Shown: piece after piece, positions 32,319 through 39,765 of the stretch
Numbering within the stretch: the first letter of the stretch is position 1
Layout: the number at the start of each line of letters is the position of its first letter
Assembly: GCF_001308875.1 (NCBI RefSeq)
Contig: NZ_KQ465117.1
Span: 62,614 to 126,613, forward strand
DNA length: 64,000 bases
Direction of reading: 5' to 3'
Source of the DNA: Lysinibacillus sp. ZYM-1
GTDB lineage: Bacteria > Bacillota > Bacilli > Bacillales_A > Planococcaceae
Position numbers and translations under genes: made by a program
The notes under the pieces: generated by a model
Database searches by the model: none
The model's input: only the letters and a program-made list of their open reading frames with translations
What the model was told of the DNA's origin: nothing

Positions 32319-32996
32319 ATGAGAGAGGATAAAAATAATAAAGCTTCTCAAAACCAAAATCCAAATCAGAAGGAAAATGGTCAATTACAAAAGAAACCAT
32401 GGTTTTGGCCAGTAGTTTACACAGGTGGTGCACTAGTTCTAGCAGGATTGTTATTTGGTTACAATAGTCTCGTATCTAAAGTAGAAGAGGCTCCTTTACC
32501 AGATTTAGCGGAAGTTGATTCAGGTCCTGTAGTAGAAACAAATGCCCGCACTGAAAACATGAAGTATCCATTCAAAGAAGAGAGTCTTGGTAAAGTACAA
32601 ATCCTACAAGAGTTTTACGAGCTAGAAGCGAATGAAGAATCTCGTGAAAATGCACTAATGGTATTTAATCAAACATTTACAACGTCTTCTGGTATCTCTA
32701 TTGCTATGAATGGTGAAGAATTTGAAGTACTAGCTGCTATGAGTGGTAAAGTACTAGAAGTAAAACTAGACGCGTTTACAGGCAATAAAATTGTCATCGA
32801 GCATCCAAATGGAATGCAAACTCACTATAGCTCTGTAAAAGACATCGCTGTTAAAGAAGGCGATGAAATTACTCAAGGTCAAGCTTTAGGAAAAGCGACT
32901 GATAACGAGTGGAATCAAGCGGCTGGCGTCCACATGCATTTCGAAGTAGTTGAAGACGGAAAATATATGAATCCGAAAAAATTACTAGCTTTTTAA
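32319..32996 (+). CDS. spoIIQ: Stage II sporulation protein Q, degenerate LytM
   Basis: A 225-residue forespore membrane protein that binds SpoIIIAH across the intermembrane space during engulfment. It has a short cytoplasmic N-terminus, one membrane helix (about 28-50) and a C-terminal M23/LytM fold. The first metal motif (HxGxD) is replaced by TSSGISIA near residue 130, while the later HMHFE is kept. It is therefore predicted to be inactive as a peptidase, as in B. subtilis. ATG 32319 is chosen with AGAGGTG six bases upstream. Confidence 0.92.
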   Translation: MREDKNNKASQNQNPNQKENGQLQKKPWFWPVVYTGGALVLAGLLFGYNSLVSKVEEAPLPDLAEVDSGPVVETNARTENMKYPFKEESLGKVQILQEFYELEANEESRENALMVFNQTFTTSSGISIAMNGEEFEVLAAMSGKVLEVKLDAFTGNKIVIEHPNGMQTHYSSVKDIAVKEGDEITQGQALGKATDNEWNQAAGVHMHFEVVEDGKYMNPKKLLAF

Positions 32997-33151
32997 ATCG
33001 AAAAGCTAGTAACGCATAAAAATCAGCATTTTATTAGGAAAATGCAAAACGTGTTCTGAATAGCTTTGTCCTTACATAAGGTGAAGAAATGCGCAAATGT
33101 GCATCTGATTGCCAAAGCATTTTGTGAAATTGTGTGGAAAGGACGAAGAAC

Positions 33152-33412
33152 GTGCATGAGCACATTCGGAAGCGCTGCATACGCCTCGGTGAATTACTGA
33201 TTGAGACGCGTGAGACTGTGCGTGTCCTCGCGAAAATGACTGGTTATTCAAAAAGTACGGTGCACAAAGATTTAACAGAGCGATTACCAACAATTCATGA
33301 AGGATTAGCTGACCAAGTGAAGGAAATACTCGCCTACCATAAGGCCGTACGTCATATTCGCGGAGGAGAAGCAACGAAAAACAAGTGGAAAGAAAGAGCG
33401 AGTCAAGACTGA
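33152..33412 (+). CDS. spoIIID: Stage III sporulation transcription factor SpoIIID
   Basis: An 86-residue HTH DNA-binding protein of the mother cell that switches gene expression after engulfment. TVRVLAKMTGYSKSTVHKDLTERLP contains the HTH, and the basic tail (HIRGGEATKNKWKER) fits the B. subtilis protein. GTG 33152 is chosen with AAAGGAC about eight bases upstream; GTG 33134 would add six non-conserved residues. Confidence 0.96.
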   Translation: MHEHIRKRCIRLGELLIETRETVRVLAKMTGYSKSTVHKDLTERLPTIHEGLADQVKEILAYHKAVRHIRGGEATKNKWKERASQD

Positions 33413-33540
33413 TTCGTTCTTTTTTGTTGTGTGGATAAGCGTATAATACGATTTTCTAAGGCATAGTAATTCTATATTATAGCCGTTCAGAACGCGAAAA
33501 GAATACAGTCATATTCACTAAATTTAGGTGAAATTACCAA

Positions 33541-33562
33541 TAGAATATGATAAAATATTCTA
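33541..33562. repeat. Perfect 8-bp inverted repeat upstream of mbl
   Basis: TAGAATAT (33541-33548) and ATATTCTA (33555-33562) flank a six-base loop. There is no U tract, so it is not a terminator; it may be a protein-binding site. Confidence 0.5.
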
Positions 33563-33621
33563 GATAAAGAGATAAAATGAACGTTATGTAGTTGGAACTG
33601 GCGGGAAGGAGAAATTATAGT

Positions 33622-34617
33622 ATGTTTTCGAAAGATATTGGCATTGACTTAGGAACTGCGAACGTATTAATCCACGTTAAAGGGAAAGGGATCGTCCTAA
33701 ATGAACCATCTGTAGTGGCGATTGATAAAAAGACAAACAAAGTATTAGCGGTAGGGGAAGAAGCTCGCCAAATGGTAGGAAGAACGCCAGGTAATATCAC
33801 AGCAATTCGCCCACTTAGAGATGGAGTTATTGCAGATTTTGATGTGACAGAAGCGATGTTAAGACATTTCATCAATAAATTAAATGTCAAAGGATTTTTA
33901 GCAAAGCCACGTATTTTAATTTGCTGTCCAACGAACATTACAAGTGTTGAGCAAAAGGCTATCCGTGAAGCGGCAGAAAAATCGGGCGGTAAAAAAGTAT
34001 ATTTAGAAGAAGAACCGAAAGTGGCAGCAATTGGTGCAGGTATGGATATCTTCCAACCAAGTGGTAATATGGTAGTTGATATTGGTGGTGGAACAACAGA
34101 TATTGCCGTTCTATCAATGGGTGACATTGTCACAAGTGAATCCATTAAAGTTGCAGGAGATGTGTTTGATAACGATATTTTGCAATATATTAAAAAAGAA
34201 TATAAATTGCTAATTGGTGAACGTACAGCAGAAGCTATTAAAATGACAATCGGAACAGTTTTCAAAGGTAGTCGTAATGATACGATGGATATCCGAGGTC
34301 GTGACATGGTGACAGGTTTACCACGTACAATTTCAATTCATTCTGAAGAAATCGAACGAGCATTACACGAATCTGTAGCTATGATCGTTCAGTCTGCAAA
34401 AAATGTTTTAGAAAAAACACCACCTGAGCTGTCGGCTGATATCATTGATCGTGGTGTAATTATTACTGGTGGCGGTGCGCTTTTACATGGCATGGACCAG
34501 CTATTAATTGAAGAATTAAAGGTACCGGTCTTCATTGCTGAGAGACCAATGGATTGTGTAGCTATTGGTACAGGTATTATGCTTGAAAATATTGATCGTG
34601 TGCCAGCTTCCTTATAA
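33622..34617 (+). CDS. mbl: MreB-like cell-shape actin Mbl
   Basis: A 331-residue bacterial actin that organises sidewall peptidoglycan synthesis with the elongation machinery. The phosphate-binding loops IGIDLGTANVL at the N-terminus and VDIGGGTTDIAVLS near residue 160, and the adenosine motif ITGGGALLHGMD near residue 285, are intact. ATG 33622 with AAGGAG upstream gives MFSKDIGIDLG. The spoIIID-mbl-flhO-flhP order is that of mbl in B. subtilis rather than mreB. Confidence 0.96.
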   Translation: MFSKDIGIDLGTANVLIHVKGKGIVLNEPSVVAIDKKTNKVLAVGEEARQMVGRTPGNITAIRPLRDGVIADFDVTEAMLRHFINKLNVKGFLAKPRILICCPTNITSVEQKAIREAAEKSGGKKVYLEEEPKVAAIGAGMDIFQPSGNMVVDIGGGTTDIAVLSMGDIVTSESIKVAGDVFDNDILQYIKKEYKLLIGERTAEAIKMTIGTVFKGSRNDTMDIRGRDMVTGLPRTISIHSEEIERALHESVAMIVQSAKNVLEKTPPELSADIIDRGVIITGGGALLHGMDQLLIEELKVPVFIAERPMDCVAIGTGIMLENIDRVPASL

Positions 34618-34638
34618 AAATAAAATGAGGTGATTTCT

Positions 34639-35472
34639 TTGTTTAAAGGGTTTTATACAGTTGCAACCGGTATGATCACGCAACAAAGAAGAACAGAATT
34701 ACTATCCAATAATTTAGCGAATGCGAATACACCAGGATTTAAGGCGGACCAATCTACTATTCGTTCGTTTCCAGATATGTTGATGTCTAGCATTGGGAAA
34801 ACAAATGCTCCTGCCAATCAACAAGCTGGTGCTGAATATATGAGTCAAGTAGGTGCATTAAATACTGGGACATATTTACAAGAAACATTACCAAATTACA
34901 TACAAGGCCAAATCTATAACACTGATTTTACAACAGATATGGCATTGATTGACGGAGACTTACCACAAAATGAAGATGGCGTTACTGGCTCCATTTTCTT
35001 CAGACTAGCACATCCTGATGGTGGAGAAGCTTATACACGTAATGGTAATTTTACTTTGGATGGCCAAGGTTATTTAGTAAATGGTCAAGGTCTGTATGTA
35101 TTAAATGATACTGGACAACGAATCCAGTTACCTAATGATGATTTTCGCCTCGATGAAAGTGGCGCCATTTACATTAATAATCAGCAAGTAGCGCGTGTAG
35201 GCGTATCGTATGCTGCCAATCCGAACATGCTACAGAAACAGGATAACGGTCTTATCCGTACAGAAAATGGTGAAAACTTGCCATCAGCCTATGGAGCGAA
35301 CGGTGTTTCCTTTACACTACGTCAAAACTTTTTAGAGGGTTCAAACGTAGATTCTGGTCGCACAATGACAGATTTAATGACAGCCTACCGAGCATTTGAA
35401 GCCAATCAAAAAGTATTACAAGCTTATGATCGCAGCATGGAAAAGGCTGTTAACGAAATCGGGAAAATTTAA
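34639..35472 (+). CDS. flhO: Flagellar basal-body rod protein FlhO
   Basis: A 277-residue rod/hook family protein with N-terminal Flg_bb_rod sequence (MFKGFYTVATGMITQQRRTELLSNNLANANTPG region) and the matching C-terminal helix (TDLMTAYRAFEANQKVLQAYD). These ends form the coiled coil of the axial structure. TTG 34639 is chosen with AGGTGA just upstream; GTG 34630 would add three residues. Paired with flhP 26 bases downstream, the B. subtilis arrangement. Confidence 0.9.
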   Translation: MFKGFYTVATGMITQQRRTELLSNNLANANTPGFKADQSTIRSFPDMLMSSIGKTNAPANQQAGAEYMSQVGALNTGTYLQETLPNYIQGQIYNTDFTTDMALIDGDLPQNEDGVTGSIFFRLAHPDGGEAYTRNGNFTLDGQGYLVNGQGLYVLNDTGQRIQLPNDDFRLDESGAIYINNQQVARVGVSYAANPNMLQKQDNGLIRTENGENLPSAYGANGVSFTLRQNFLEGSNVDSGRTMTDLMTAYRAFEANQKVLQAYDRSMEKAVNEIGKI

Positions 35473-35498
35473 CGAGGCGAACAGGAGGCGTTTTATAA

Positions 35499-36338
35499 AT
35501 GCTACGTACAATGATCACAGCAACCAACACAATGGGCCAATTACAAAATAAACTTGATACGATTAGTAATAACATTGCCAATAGTAATACAACGGGCTTT
35601 AAAGCGAAGGAAGCTTCTTTCAATGAATTACTTTATCAACAGTTTAATAATGATAAACAGGATCGTGCTGAGCGTCAAACACCTGTTGGTATTCGTTATG
35701 GATCAGGCGCAATGCTTGGACAAATTAAATCCAATCAAAAGCAAGGTTCATTACAGACCACTAATCGGGATTTGGACTTAGCTTTTACAAAAGCAAAACA
35801 ATATTTCAATATTTTAATGCCAAATGGTGAAAATGGAACTGAAACAGTGTATACTCGACAAGGTGACTTTTATTTATCGCCGTTAAATAACGGAACAGTT
35901 ATGCTAGTAACGGCAGAGGGATATCCTGTAGCAAATGCTGCTGGACAGGCTGTTACATTACCAGATAATGTGCAAAGATTTTCAGTACGAGATGGTGGTA
36001 TACTAGAAGCATCTTATCCAAATGGCGATATCATTCGTACGGATTTAGCTGTTACAGAGTTCCAAAAGCCACAATTAATGGAACATGTTTCTGGTTCTTA
36101 CGTTGGTTTACCAGATGACCTTGCTGAGCTTGGCTTTACACAAGCAGAAGTACTAACGCAGCTAGTCGGTGCTAATCGTCAGCAAATTGGCATGCAAAGT
36201 GGTACTTTAGAAATGTCGAATGTTAACCTATCGAAGGAAATGACAGAACTTATTCAAACACAACGTTCCTATCAATTCAATGCAAGAACGGTTACATTAG
36301 CAGATCAAATGCTGGGCCTCATTAATGGTATCCGATAG
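35499..36338 (+). CDS. flhP: Flagellar distal rod protein FlhP
   Basis: A 279-residue FlgG-like axial protein needed for the distal rod and hook assembly. The N-terminal SNNIANSNTTGFKA and C-terminal ELIQTQRSYQFNARTVTLADQM helices are typical. AGGAGG precedes ATG 35499. With flhO it forms a two-gene flagellar unit behind mbl, away from the main fla/che operon. Confidence 0.9.
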   Translation: MLRTMITATNTMGQLQNKLDTISNNIANSNTTGFKAKEASFNELLYQQFNNDKQDRAERQTPVGIRYGSGAMLGQIKSNQKQGSLQTTNRDLDLAFTKAKQYFNILMPNGENGTETVYTRQGDFYLSPLNNGTVMLVTAEGYPVANAAGQAVTLPDNVQRFSVRDGGILEASYPNGDIIRTDLAVTEFQKPQLMEHVSGSYVGLPDDLAELGFTQAEVLTQLVGANRQQIGMQSGTLEMSNVNLSKEMTELIQTQRSYQFNARTVTLADQMLGLINGIR

Positions 36339-36380
36339 GAAGTCATCCTAAAACGCAAGGAATGAAGAGGAGTACAATTT

Positions 36381-36665
36381 ATGACAAACGATTCACGTCG
36401 ACGTTCTGTGCCGACACAAGAAACCGATACGCAACCAGAAGAGAAAGAACGCCGCTCAAATGGAGAGCAGCGCGATGTTCGATGGGTGCAAATCCGACTG
36501 ATTCCGATTTGGTTACGCATTGTCATTGTTCTCGTCTTAGTTGTTGCTGCCGCAGCATTAGGCTCAATGTTTGGCTTCAGTGTTATTGGAGAAGGAAATG
36601 CTATGGATATTTTCAAAAGAGAAACATGGCAACATATATTCGATATAATGAATGGTAAAGAATAA
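36381..36665 (+). CDS. Small single-pass membrane protein, EpuA family
   Basis: A 94-residue protein with a charged N-terminus (about 1-40), a basic-aromatic WVQIRLIPIWLRI stretch, one membrane helix (about 47-68) and a short tail ending in DIFKRETWQHIFDIM. This matches the EpuA family, which databases often label 'DNA-directed RNA polymerase subunit beta' although it has no polymerase domain. Function unknown. GAGGAG precedes the ATG; it follows flhP by 42 bases. Confidence 0.75.
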   Translation: MTNDSRRRSVPTQETDTQPEEKERRSNGEQRDVRWVQIRLIPIWLRIVIVLVLVVAAAALGSMFGFSVIGEGNAMDIFKRETWQHIFDIMNGKE

Positions 36666-36720
36666 TATTATTCTTTACCTTACTTTGTGTATACATACTT
36701 TATTTTGAGGGGGAAATGAC

Positions 36721-37164
36721 ATGTTAACAGCAGAACAAATTCAAGCAATTTTACCACACCGTTATCCATTTTTATTTGTAGATCGCATCATTGAATTAGA
36801 AGAAGGAAAACGTGCAGTAGGCTTAAAGAATGTTTCTATAAATGAGGACTTTTTTAATGGACACTTCCCAGGATATCCAGTGATGCCAGGTGTATTAATT
36901 GTAGAGGCATTAGCGCAAGTAGGCGGAGTAGCTCTTTTAAATGCCGAAGAATTTAAGGGCCGTTTAGCATTTTTAACAGGTGTTGATAACTGTCGTTTTA
37001 AGCGTCAAGTAGTACCTGGCGACCAACTTAAATTAGAAGTAGAATTTGTAAAGCTTCGTGGTGCAATGGGGAAAGGTCATGGTGTAGCAACTGTAGATGG
37101 AGAACTTGTATGTGAAGCCGATATTTTATTTGCAATTGGACCAGAACAGCCAAAACAAGCTTAA
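36721..37164 (+). CDS. fabZ: 3-hydroxyacyl-[ACP] dehydratase FabZ
   Basis: A 147-residue hot-dog-fold dehydratase of type II fatty acid synthesis. The catalytic His lies in [13 protein letters not shown] and the catalytic Glu in [21 protein letters not shown] is the family N-terminus. GAGGGGG precedes ATG 36721. In B. subtilis the gene (ywpB) is in the same neighbourhood. Confidence 0.97.
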   Translation: MLTAEQIQAILPHRYPFLFVDRIIELEEGKRAVGLKNVSINEDFFNGHFPGYPVMPGVLIVEALAQVGGVALLNAEEFKGRLAFLTGVDNCRFKRQVVPGDQLKLEVEFVKLRGAMGKGHGVATVDGELVCEADILFAIGPEQPKQA

Positions 37165-37313
37165 TTTGCATTTATAGACCAAAAGATATAAAATATATAA
37201 AGTCAAGTCAAAAATTGAGACTAGTAGGTTCTTAAATTGCGATGGCGAATAAGCGATTGTGAATTGAAATAGATGTGATTTTTAGGTTTTACAAACGTAG
37301 GAGGATTATTAAG

Positions 37314-37697
37314 ATGTATAAGGAATTGTCTTCAGGTATTAAAATTAGCATTACTCGTTCGATTTCAACATCTTTTGAAACATACTTAGCAAGTATTAGT
37401 TGGGATGAAGAGCGCTTTTCCATGGAAGACTTCATTGCAAGCTGGCAGACTTATTTCCAGGAGAATGCAGCATGGATCGAAAAAATCCCAGCCGAAACAT
37501 TGATGAGTGCAGAGTTTCATGAAGAGATGGCACAAAAAATTGATGAGGTCATTGCCAAAATTTTAAATGAAGAACCAACAGCGCAACAAATCGAAACAAT
37601 CGAGGCATTGCAAAAAGAGCTAGGCACAAACTATAGCTATGACTGTAAAGCAGAAGCAGCATATATTGAACAGTTATTAAAAGAAAAACAAAAATAG
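37314..37697 (+). CDS. Hypothetical protein, acidic, helical
   Basis: A 127-residue soluble protein that I do not recognise. It is rich in Glu and Ala, predicted mostly helical, and lacks a signal peptide or membrane segment. ATG 37314 is chosen with TAGGAGGA upstream; the frame extends to 37275 without support. In B. subtilis ywpG occupies the interval between fabZ and ssbB and has a similar length, but I cannot confirm similarity. Confidence 0.7.
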   Translation: MYKELSSGIKISITRSISTSFETYLASISWDEERFSMEDFIASWQTYFQENAAWIEKIPAETLMSAEFHEEMAQKIDEVIAKILNEEPTAQQIETIEALQKELGTNYSYDCKAEAAYIEQLLKEKQK

Positions 37698-37805
37698 TTT
37701 GAACAAAAATCGGATAGTTCCCTCCTTTCCCGGGCAATCTATGTAGGATCACAAATACACATGATGTATTTGATGACATAGTACCAAGAAAGGAGGTTTT
37801 TTACT

Positions 37806-38222
37806 ATGTGGAAAATGTCATTTTTAACCATTATTCTGGCTACTGTATTCCTTGGAGGATGTAACTGGGGAGATCGTGCAGTTGAAGATCACCCTGTGAG
37901 AGACGCCGAGACAGACGTTCGTAATGGTGTTGATCGTGTCGAGGATGCATTAGATCCAAATGATCGTGATGATGCATACGATCGTAATAATGTAAATGGT
38001 GTTGATCGAGGTACTGTTAACGAAAATACAACATTGCCTGAAGCAACAACACCTGGATCAAATGCCGATATAAACGGCACAAACGGCTATGACAACGTAC
38101 CAAATGCAAATGGCGTAAACGGTGTTGAACGTAATGACAACAACGTAAACAATAATAATGGTATTGTTGATGAAAAAGTCAATGACACTGAAAAGTATCG
38201 TGACGGTATGAACAACCGATAA
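37806..38222 (+). CDS. Low-complexity Asp/Asn-rich lipoprotein
   Basis: A 138-residue protein with a lipoprotein signal (LGGC lipobox, Cys at about residue 19) and no known domain. The mature part is dominated by Asp, Asn, Val and Gly, with repeated NGVDRV / NGVNGVERND-like motifs. It should be anchored on the outer face of the membrane and be strongly acidic. An AAGGAGG site lies about ten bases before ATG 37806. It is followed by a strong terminator. Similar Asn/Asp-rich lipoproteins occur in spore formers, but I assign no function. Confidence 0.75.
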   Translation: MWKMSFLTIILATVFLGGCNWGDRAVEDHPVRDAETDVRNGVDRVEDALDPNDRDDAYDRNNVNGVDRGTVNENTTLPEATTPGSNADINGTNGYDNVPNANGVNGVERNDNNVNNNNGIVDEKVNDTEKYRDGMNNR

Positions 38223-38227
38223 TATTA

Positions 38228-38262
38228 AAAAGAGTGTTTCCTAAATGGAAAACACTCTTTTT
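38228..38262 (+). terminator. Intrinsic terminator after the lipoprotein gene
   Basis: AAAGAGTGTTT pairs with AAACACTCTTT, preceded by A residues and followed by a T run. Confidence 0.92.
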
Positions 38263-38380
38263 TTCATGAGTGGAAAAATAACTTCAGAAGCAGAGCAAAC
38301 AAAAATGTAAATTATGTAATGTGAAAAATATTTGGATATAATAATTCATACTATTCACGATAAATGTTTATTGTTCAATA

Positions 38381-38408
38381 AAAAAACGATGCAGAAATTT
38401 GCATCGTC
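38381..38408 (-). terminator. Intrinsic terminator of ywpF (minus strand)
   Basis: On the minus strand ACGATGCA pairs with TGCATCGT (plus-strand 38386-38393 and 38400-38407) and runs into seven T residues. It overlaps the ywpF stop codon. Confidence 0.85.
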
Positions 38409-38832
38409 AGTCATTCTTCAATTTTGGTCGCTGCTTCATATCTTTTGTAAAGCGTTCCAGTAAATTTTCTAAAGAAACACCTTCAGCTAGTAGCTCAGAA
38501 AGCAATTGTTCAGCATATTTAGAGCGTTTTATTTTGAGTGTACCTTTTAAAAGTACTGAAACATGGTCACCGATTTCTTGAACAGTATGTACGATTACCT
38601 GGAAAGGAGCGGGTTCATTATCTGGAAATGAAATTACGGCACGTACATTAAAGACAGTAGCATTCGCTAAGAGCTCATCAAAGGTTGAGCGATACTGTTT
38701 TTCCAAAAACAATTCAAGTACCCAAGATTGATGGCTATTCTCCTGATTAATAATTATGCCATCGACTAAAGGGAATGGTTGCACGCCATCTTTTGTGACA
38801 AGGTCAAAGGAAAGCATTTTAAATGTTTTCAT
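38407..38832 (-). CDS. ywpF: YwpF-like family protein
   Basis: A 141-residue soluble protein starting MKTFKMLSFDLVTKDG with a following PLVDGIIINQEN block, which I recognise as the YwpF family. No function is established. ATG at 38832 is chosen with AGGAGGAA just upstream; the longer frame is unsupported. It is transcribed opposite to its neighbours, just ahead of ssb, in the same neighbourhood as B. subtilis ywpF. Confidence 0.78.
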   Translation of the reverse strand: MKTFKMLSFDLVTKDGVQPFPLVDGIIINQENSHQSWVLELFLEKQYRSTFDELLANATVFNVRAVISFPDNEPAPFQVIVHTVQEIGDHVSVLLKGTLKIKRSKYAEQLLSELLAEGVSLENLLERFTKDMKQRPKLKND

Positions 38833-39069
38833 TATGTATATTCCTCCTAAGTCTGTCATTCTTTTAGTATAACACATGCGGCTACGGTTGTTGGTCGTGC
38901 GCACCTGCTAGTTAATTTCTAAAAATGCGAAATTGATGATTTCATGAAATAGCATTTGCCATTACTGCTTAAAGCATTCAGCTAAAAAAATAAGAAAAAA
39001 TAGAAAAATAAAACAGCTAATTTACCTAGTTTATGTTTAAGAATCAATGGAAATTATCATTTTCCACTT

Positions 39070-39098
39070 TTGCTAATACGGTAATCGTTTTGTAAGAT
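39070..39098 (+). promoter_or_regulatory. Candidate promoter of the ssb gene
   Basis: TTGCTA (39070-39075) and TAAGAT (39093-39098) are 17 bases apart, 32 bases before the ssb start. The rest of the 38833-39129 gap is A/T-rich with no other clear element. Confidence 0.4.
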
Positions 39099-39129
39099 GA
39101 GAGCAATCCAAAGCAAAGGAGGTGAATGA

Positions 39130-39528
39130 ATGAATCAAGTCGGACTGGTTGGAAGGTTTACGAAAGATCCAGTGTTACGCTACTTATCTGGAAATCGTGT
39201 GCAGACTCATTTTTCCCTCGCCATTAATCGCAATTTCAAAAATAATCGTGGAGAGGTAGACACGGACTTTATTTTCTGTACAGTTTGGGGAAGGCTTGCA
39301 GAACATATTGTCAAATACTGCGGTAAAGGCTCATTAATCGGTGCAAACGGCCGTATTCAAACAAGGTCATTTGTAAATGAAGAAAACACAAAGATTTTTA
39401 TGACAGAGGTAGTGGTCGAAGATGTTCGATTTTATCAACTTAAACAAAGGGATAGTGACGAAGTTTCTATTGTAACGCCACCTCCATCAAATGAACAGGA
39501 AGACTTAAAAGACTTTGTATTACCATAG
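39130..39528 (+). CDS. Single-stranded DNA-binding protein (SsbB/YwpH-like)
   Basis: A 132-residue OB-fold protein beginning MNQVGLVGRFTKDPVLRY, with the family VDTDFIFCTVWGRLAEHI strand block near residue 40. It is shorter than the essential SsbA, and its C-terminus (EDLKDFVLP) is only a loose version of the acidic DDDLPF tip that recruits partners. That fits an SsbB-type paralogue used in DNA uptake. Position matches ywpH. AAAGGAGGTGA precedes the ATG. Confidence 0.88.
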   Translation: MNQVGLVGRFTKDPVLRYLSGNRVQTHFSLAINRNFKNNRGEVDTDFIFCTVWGRLAEHIVKYCGKGSLIGANGRIQTRSFVNEENTKIFMTEVVVEDVRFYQLKQRDSDEVSIVTPPPSNEQEDLKDFVLP

Positions 39529-39726
39529 CTTGCTACATACGGCGCAAGAAAAGTTATTGTCTGATCCGCCATTCTCCTTATATTCCTTGCACCGTAGCAA
39601 CAGAAAGGAGTGATGTGGACCAACTTTTAACAAAAAGTTGCTGAAGACCGCACAGCAATATAAGTTTTAATACAACTAAATATGAAAATGAAGTAAGTAG
39701 GGAAGAGAAGTAAACAAAGTTCCACT

Positions 39727-39762
39727 GAAAAAGCGCCAAGAAACTTTTGCCCTTGGCGCTTG
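39727..39762 (-). terminator. Terminator of the SNF2/SWIM operon (minus strand)
   Basis: On the minus strand AAGCGCCAAG pairs with CTTGGCGCTT (about 39731-39762), followed by TTTTC. It ends the ywqB-ywqA-like transcript. Confidence 0.88.
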
Positions 39763-39765
39763 TCA

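Noticed and set aside
33026-33045. Terminator after spoIIQ
   Set aside because: GCATTTT/AAAATGC forms a stem, but no U tract follows it.
33615-34307. 230-codon open frame antisense to mbl
   Set aside because: Mbl is unmistakable on the plus strand; the antisense frame has no Shine-Dalgarno or recognisable domain and follows from codon bias.
39040-39066. ComK-box-like AAAT-N5-TTTT before the ssb gene
   Set aside because: Only one imperfect AT-box is seen; the second box at the required spacing is missing.
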